Assembly (NCBI GenBank): GCA_947165105.1 | Contig: CAMUZC010000025.1 | Coordinates: 1 to 17,815 of the forward strand | Length of the DNA: 17,815 bases | DNA from: an uncultured Lachnospiraceae bacterium | GTDB lineage: Bacteria > Bacillota_A > Clostridia > TANB77 > CAG-508 | Reading direction: 5' to 3' | In this document: in pieces, positions 16,122-17,815 of the stretch | How the letters are laid out: each line of letters opens with the position of its first letter | How positions within the stretch are numbered: position 1 is the first letter of the stretch | The notes under the pieces: model-generated | What the model was told of the DNA's origin: nothing | Seen by the model: only the letters and a program-made list of their open reading frames with translations | Databases searched by the model: none | Translations under genes and position numbers: made by a program

Positions 16122-16156
16122 AAACCCGGAGTACAATTTATGTACTCTGGGTTTTT
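16122..16156 (+). terminator. Strong Rho-independent terminator after the two-gene unit
   Basis: AAACCCGGAGTACA (16122-16135) pairs with TGTACTCTGGGTTT (16141-16154), with one G-U pair, a 5-base loop and a T-run at 16152-16156. Confidence 0.92.
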
Positions 16157-16166
16157 CATATTTTTA

Positions 16167-16208
16167 TTGATTATTATTGATATAAAACGATATAAATGGT
16201 AGTATAAT
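16167..16208 (+). promoter_or_regulatory. Possible promoter region of the 438-residue protein gene
   Basis: A perfect TATAAT lies at 16203-16208 but has no good -35 at 17 bases; TTGATA at 16177-16182 is 20 bases away. An alternative is TTGATT (16167-16172) with TATAAA (16191-16196), 18 bases apart. After the strong terminator at 16122-16156 the gene needs its own promoter, and it lies in this AT-rich stretch. Confidence 0.4.
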
Positions 16209-16243
16209 ATTACAAATTTACAATTTATATAAGGAGGAATATT

Positions 16244-17560
16244 TTGAAAAAAACAAAAAAAGCTTTTATATGCATATTAGCAGTAGTAATATTAGGAACA
16301 ATATTAACGATAATATACATAAAAACAGATTTCTTGAAGACAAAAGAACAATTATTTTGGAAGTATTTTTTGAAAGAAAAAGATGAAATAGTAAATGTTT
16401 TGTCGAATAATGAAGTAAAACTTTATAATGAAAAAATAAAAAAATCTTCTTATATAAAAGAAGGAAATATTTCTATTATTAGTGAACACAATTTTTTAAA
16501 ACCGATTTACATTAATATAGTAGAAAAAGGAAACAAGGATAAGGACTATAAAAACATCCAACTTGATTTAAAATATGATGATAAAGATATAAACCAAACA
16601 ACTATTATAAAAGAAGATAATTATTTTTTTGTTAAGAACGAAATATTAAACAAGGACTATATCGGATTCGAAAACAACAATCTAAAACAATTAGCTAAAA
16701 AAATGGGAATTGCAAATACAGATTTTATTCCTAATAAAATAAAGGATATTGATTATGATGAATTGTTTACTATTAGTGATGAAGAAACAAGGTATATTTT
16801 GAAGAAATATGTACCTATTTGTAGAAAACATGTTAATAACAAACATTATATAAAGGAAGAAAATGTCAAATTAGAAAATGGAAGTGGAAAAATTGTCAGC
16901 TATAAAGTACAAGTAACAGAAAAACAATTTAATGAAATGGTTATTGATGTATTAAAAGAATTGCATGATGATGAAAAATCTCTAAATATAATTTCCAATA
17001 AAGTTAGAGTAATAGACGATACAAATAGTTTTTGCGATATTAACAACATTAAATATAAAATCGAAGAATTTATAGACGTATTAGAAAAGAAAGATGTTAA
17101 AGATGAAACTTTTCTTTCTATTATAATATATAAAAATGAAAATGATGTCGTAAAAACGGAGTTAGTGTTGAATAATGATAGGACGATAAGCATTCAAACA
17201 GATAAAAGAAATAAAATAATTATAAAGCAATATGATATTATGGATAATGAAATCAATCTCAAAACATTTAGTGAAATTATAAGGACAGCATTAAATACAA
17301 TATCAGAAGTGACATATACAAAAGAAATAATAAATGAAGATAAACAAAAAGTTGAACTAAACATAAAATGTAATTTAGGAATAGAAAATGTTAATATCAA
17401 TTATAATTATGTAGAGCAAATTAAAAAGAATGTCGATAATATTATTAGAAAAGATGAAATAGAATATATAGATTTGAATAAAACAACAGAAGAATTTTAT
17501 AAAAGCTTGTTGGAAAAAGTGCTTAAAATCAATGCATTGGAAGATGGTAAAAATTACTAG
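16244..17560 (+). CDS. Membrane-anchored extracytoplasmic protein of unknown function (438 aa)
   Basis: I do not recognise a family. A basic N-terminus (MKKTKKA) and one membrane segment (about residues 8-27) are followed by about 410 residues of Lys-, Asp-, Asn- and Ile-rich sequence with alternating strands and helices and no further membrane segment; it should be mostly outside the cell. The part after the anchor begins KTKEQLFWKYFLKEKDEIVNVL. Two stretches look loosely similar in layout (about 55-110 and 300-400, each with I-E/N-V-N-I strand patterns), possibly related domains. Translation starts at a TTG (16244) with AAGGAGGA at 16231-16238; there is no ATG nearby. It sits alone between a terminator and the probable rRNA promoters, and no clear terminator follows it. 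Confidence 0.8.
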   Translation: MKKTKKAFICILAVVILGTILTIIYIKTDFLKTKEQLFWKYFLKEKDEIVNVLSNNEVKLYNEKIKKSSYIKEGNISIISEHNFLKPIYINIVEKGNKDKDYKNIQLDLKYDDKDINQTTIIKEDNYFFVKNEILNKDYIGFENNNLKQLAKKMGIANTDFIPNKIKDIDYDELFTISDEETRYILKKYVPICRKHVNNKHYIKEENVKLENGSGKIVSYKVQVTEKQFNEMVIDVLKELHDDEKSLNIISNKVRVIDDTNSFCDINNIKYKIEEFIDVLEKKDVKDETFLSIIIYKNENDVVKTELVLNNDRTISIQTDKRNKIIIKQYDIMDNEINLKTFSEIIRTALNTISEVTYTKEIINEDKQKVELNIKCNLGIENVNINYNYVEQIKKNVDNIIRKDEIEYIDLNKTTEEFYKSLLEKVLKINALEDGKNY

Positions 17561-17592
17561 CAAAAAAAATTAAAAAAAGTTTCAAAAAAGTG

Positions 17593-17621
17593 TTGACTTT
17601 TTATTAGGTCCGTGGTAAGAT
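17593..17621 (+). promoter_or_regulatory. Promoter P1 of a probable rRNA operon
   Basis: TTGACT (17593-17598) and TAAGAT (17616-17621) are 17 bases apart with an extended -10 (TGG at 17613-17615). A-rich tracts (17562-17589) lie upstream like an UP element. A hairpin, GTTGC-TGAG-GCAAC (17630-17643), would form at the 5' end of its transcript. Confidence 0.75.
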
Positions 17622-17710
17622 TTATTTTAGTTGCTGAGGCAACAAAATAACATAAAAATTTGATAAAAAGTTAACACAAAAAAATATTTTAAAAAGTTTT
17701 AAAAAAAGTG

Positions 17711-17739
17711 TTGACAACATATCAAAAAGATGTTAAAAT
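17711..17739 (+). promoter_or_regulatory. Promoter P2 of a probable rRNA operon
   Basis: A perfect TTGACA (17711-17716) and TAAAAT (17734-17739) are 17 bases apart with an extended -10 (TGT at 17731-17733). The upstream sequence AAAAAAGTGTTGAC (17702-17715) repeats exactly that of P1 (17584-17597), 118 bases apart, so the two promoters look like a duplication. Confidence 0.8.
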
Positions 17740-17746
17740 CAAAAAC

Positions 17747-17815
17747 GTCTTCGAACAAAAAGAAGACATAAAGTACATTGAAAAATAAACAATAAACCTT
17801 TAGAGAACAACCAAA
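17747..17815 (+). other. Probable pre-rRNA leader with hairpin and boxA-like element
   Basis: After P2 the transcript would contain GTCTTC (17747-17752) pairing with GAAGAC (17762-17767), then GTACATTGAAAAATAAAC (17772-17789). That block resembles the CATTGAAAACT boxA/leader motif found before rRNA genes in Firmicutes. No rRNA sequence is present before the window ends; the identity of the downstream gene is inferred. Confidence 0.55.

Noticed and set aside
1..17815. CRISPR arrays, tRNA genes, transposases or an established defence system
   Set aside because: I saw no regularly spaced repeats, no tRNA cloverleaf or CCA-ended gene, and no protein with transposase, nuclease or defence-type motifs.

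Overview
The window is a stretch of chromosome from a low-G+C Gram-positive bacterium of the Firmicutes, most likely an uncultured gut-type member of the Clostridia. The evidence is a base composition of roughly 30% G+C by eye, AGGAGG-type ribosome binding sites in front of nearly every gene, occasional TTG starts, promoters close to the sigma-A consensus (often with an extended TGn -10), and the order ylxM-ffh-rpsP-khpA-rimM-trmD-rplS. The species cannot be fixed from the sequence alone.

Layout. (1) 33-650 is a small multi-pass membrane protein of unknown function, closed by a terminator. (2) 885-5226 is the signal-recognition and ribosome-maturation operon on the plus strand. It has a near-consensus promoter, then ylxM, ffh, rpsP, khpA, rimM and trmD, a structured leader, rplS, and a bidirectional terminator. 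Its L19 carries an acidic Ala/Glu/Val/Pro tail of about 80 residues. (3) 5232-9415 on the minus strand is tsaE-tsaB-rimI (t6A tRNA modification and N-terminal acetylation), followed by a large Lon-family AAA protease. (4) 9430-9491 is a perfect 27-bp inverted repeat lying exactly between the divergent tsaE and lepA promoters. (5) 9496-15022 on the plus strand is lepA (broken by one extra base), a DUF1653 protein, a HAD nucleotidase-like protein, a phosphodiesterase/nucleotide-pyrophosphatase-like protein, a UlaG-like metallo-beta-lactamase-fold protein, and rlmB. (6) 15030-16156 is a two-gene unit with a strong promoter, a dyad at the predicted transcription start and a strong terminator. It encodes a lipoprotein, part of whose gene is markedly richer in G+C, and a small membrane-anchored protein. 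(7) 16244-17560 is a 438-residue single-pass protein of unknown function. (8) 17593-17815 holds two near-duplicate consensus promoters and a boxA-like leader, probably the start of an rRNA operon whose first gene lies beyond the window.

Most of the content is translation housekeeping: protein targeting (Ffh), ribosome assembly and composition (S16, KhpA, RimM, L19), tRNA and rRNA modification (TrmD, TsaB/TsaE, RlmB) and elongation quality control (LepA). The parts least explained by known biology are the lipoprotein/membrane-protein pair, the palindrome between divergent promoters, the tailed L19, the three-hydrolase cassette and the large unknown protein beside the rRNA promoters. I see no CRISPR array, tRNA gene, transposase or clear defence system.
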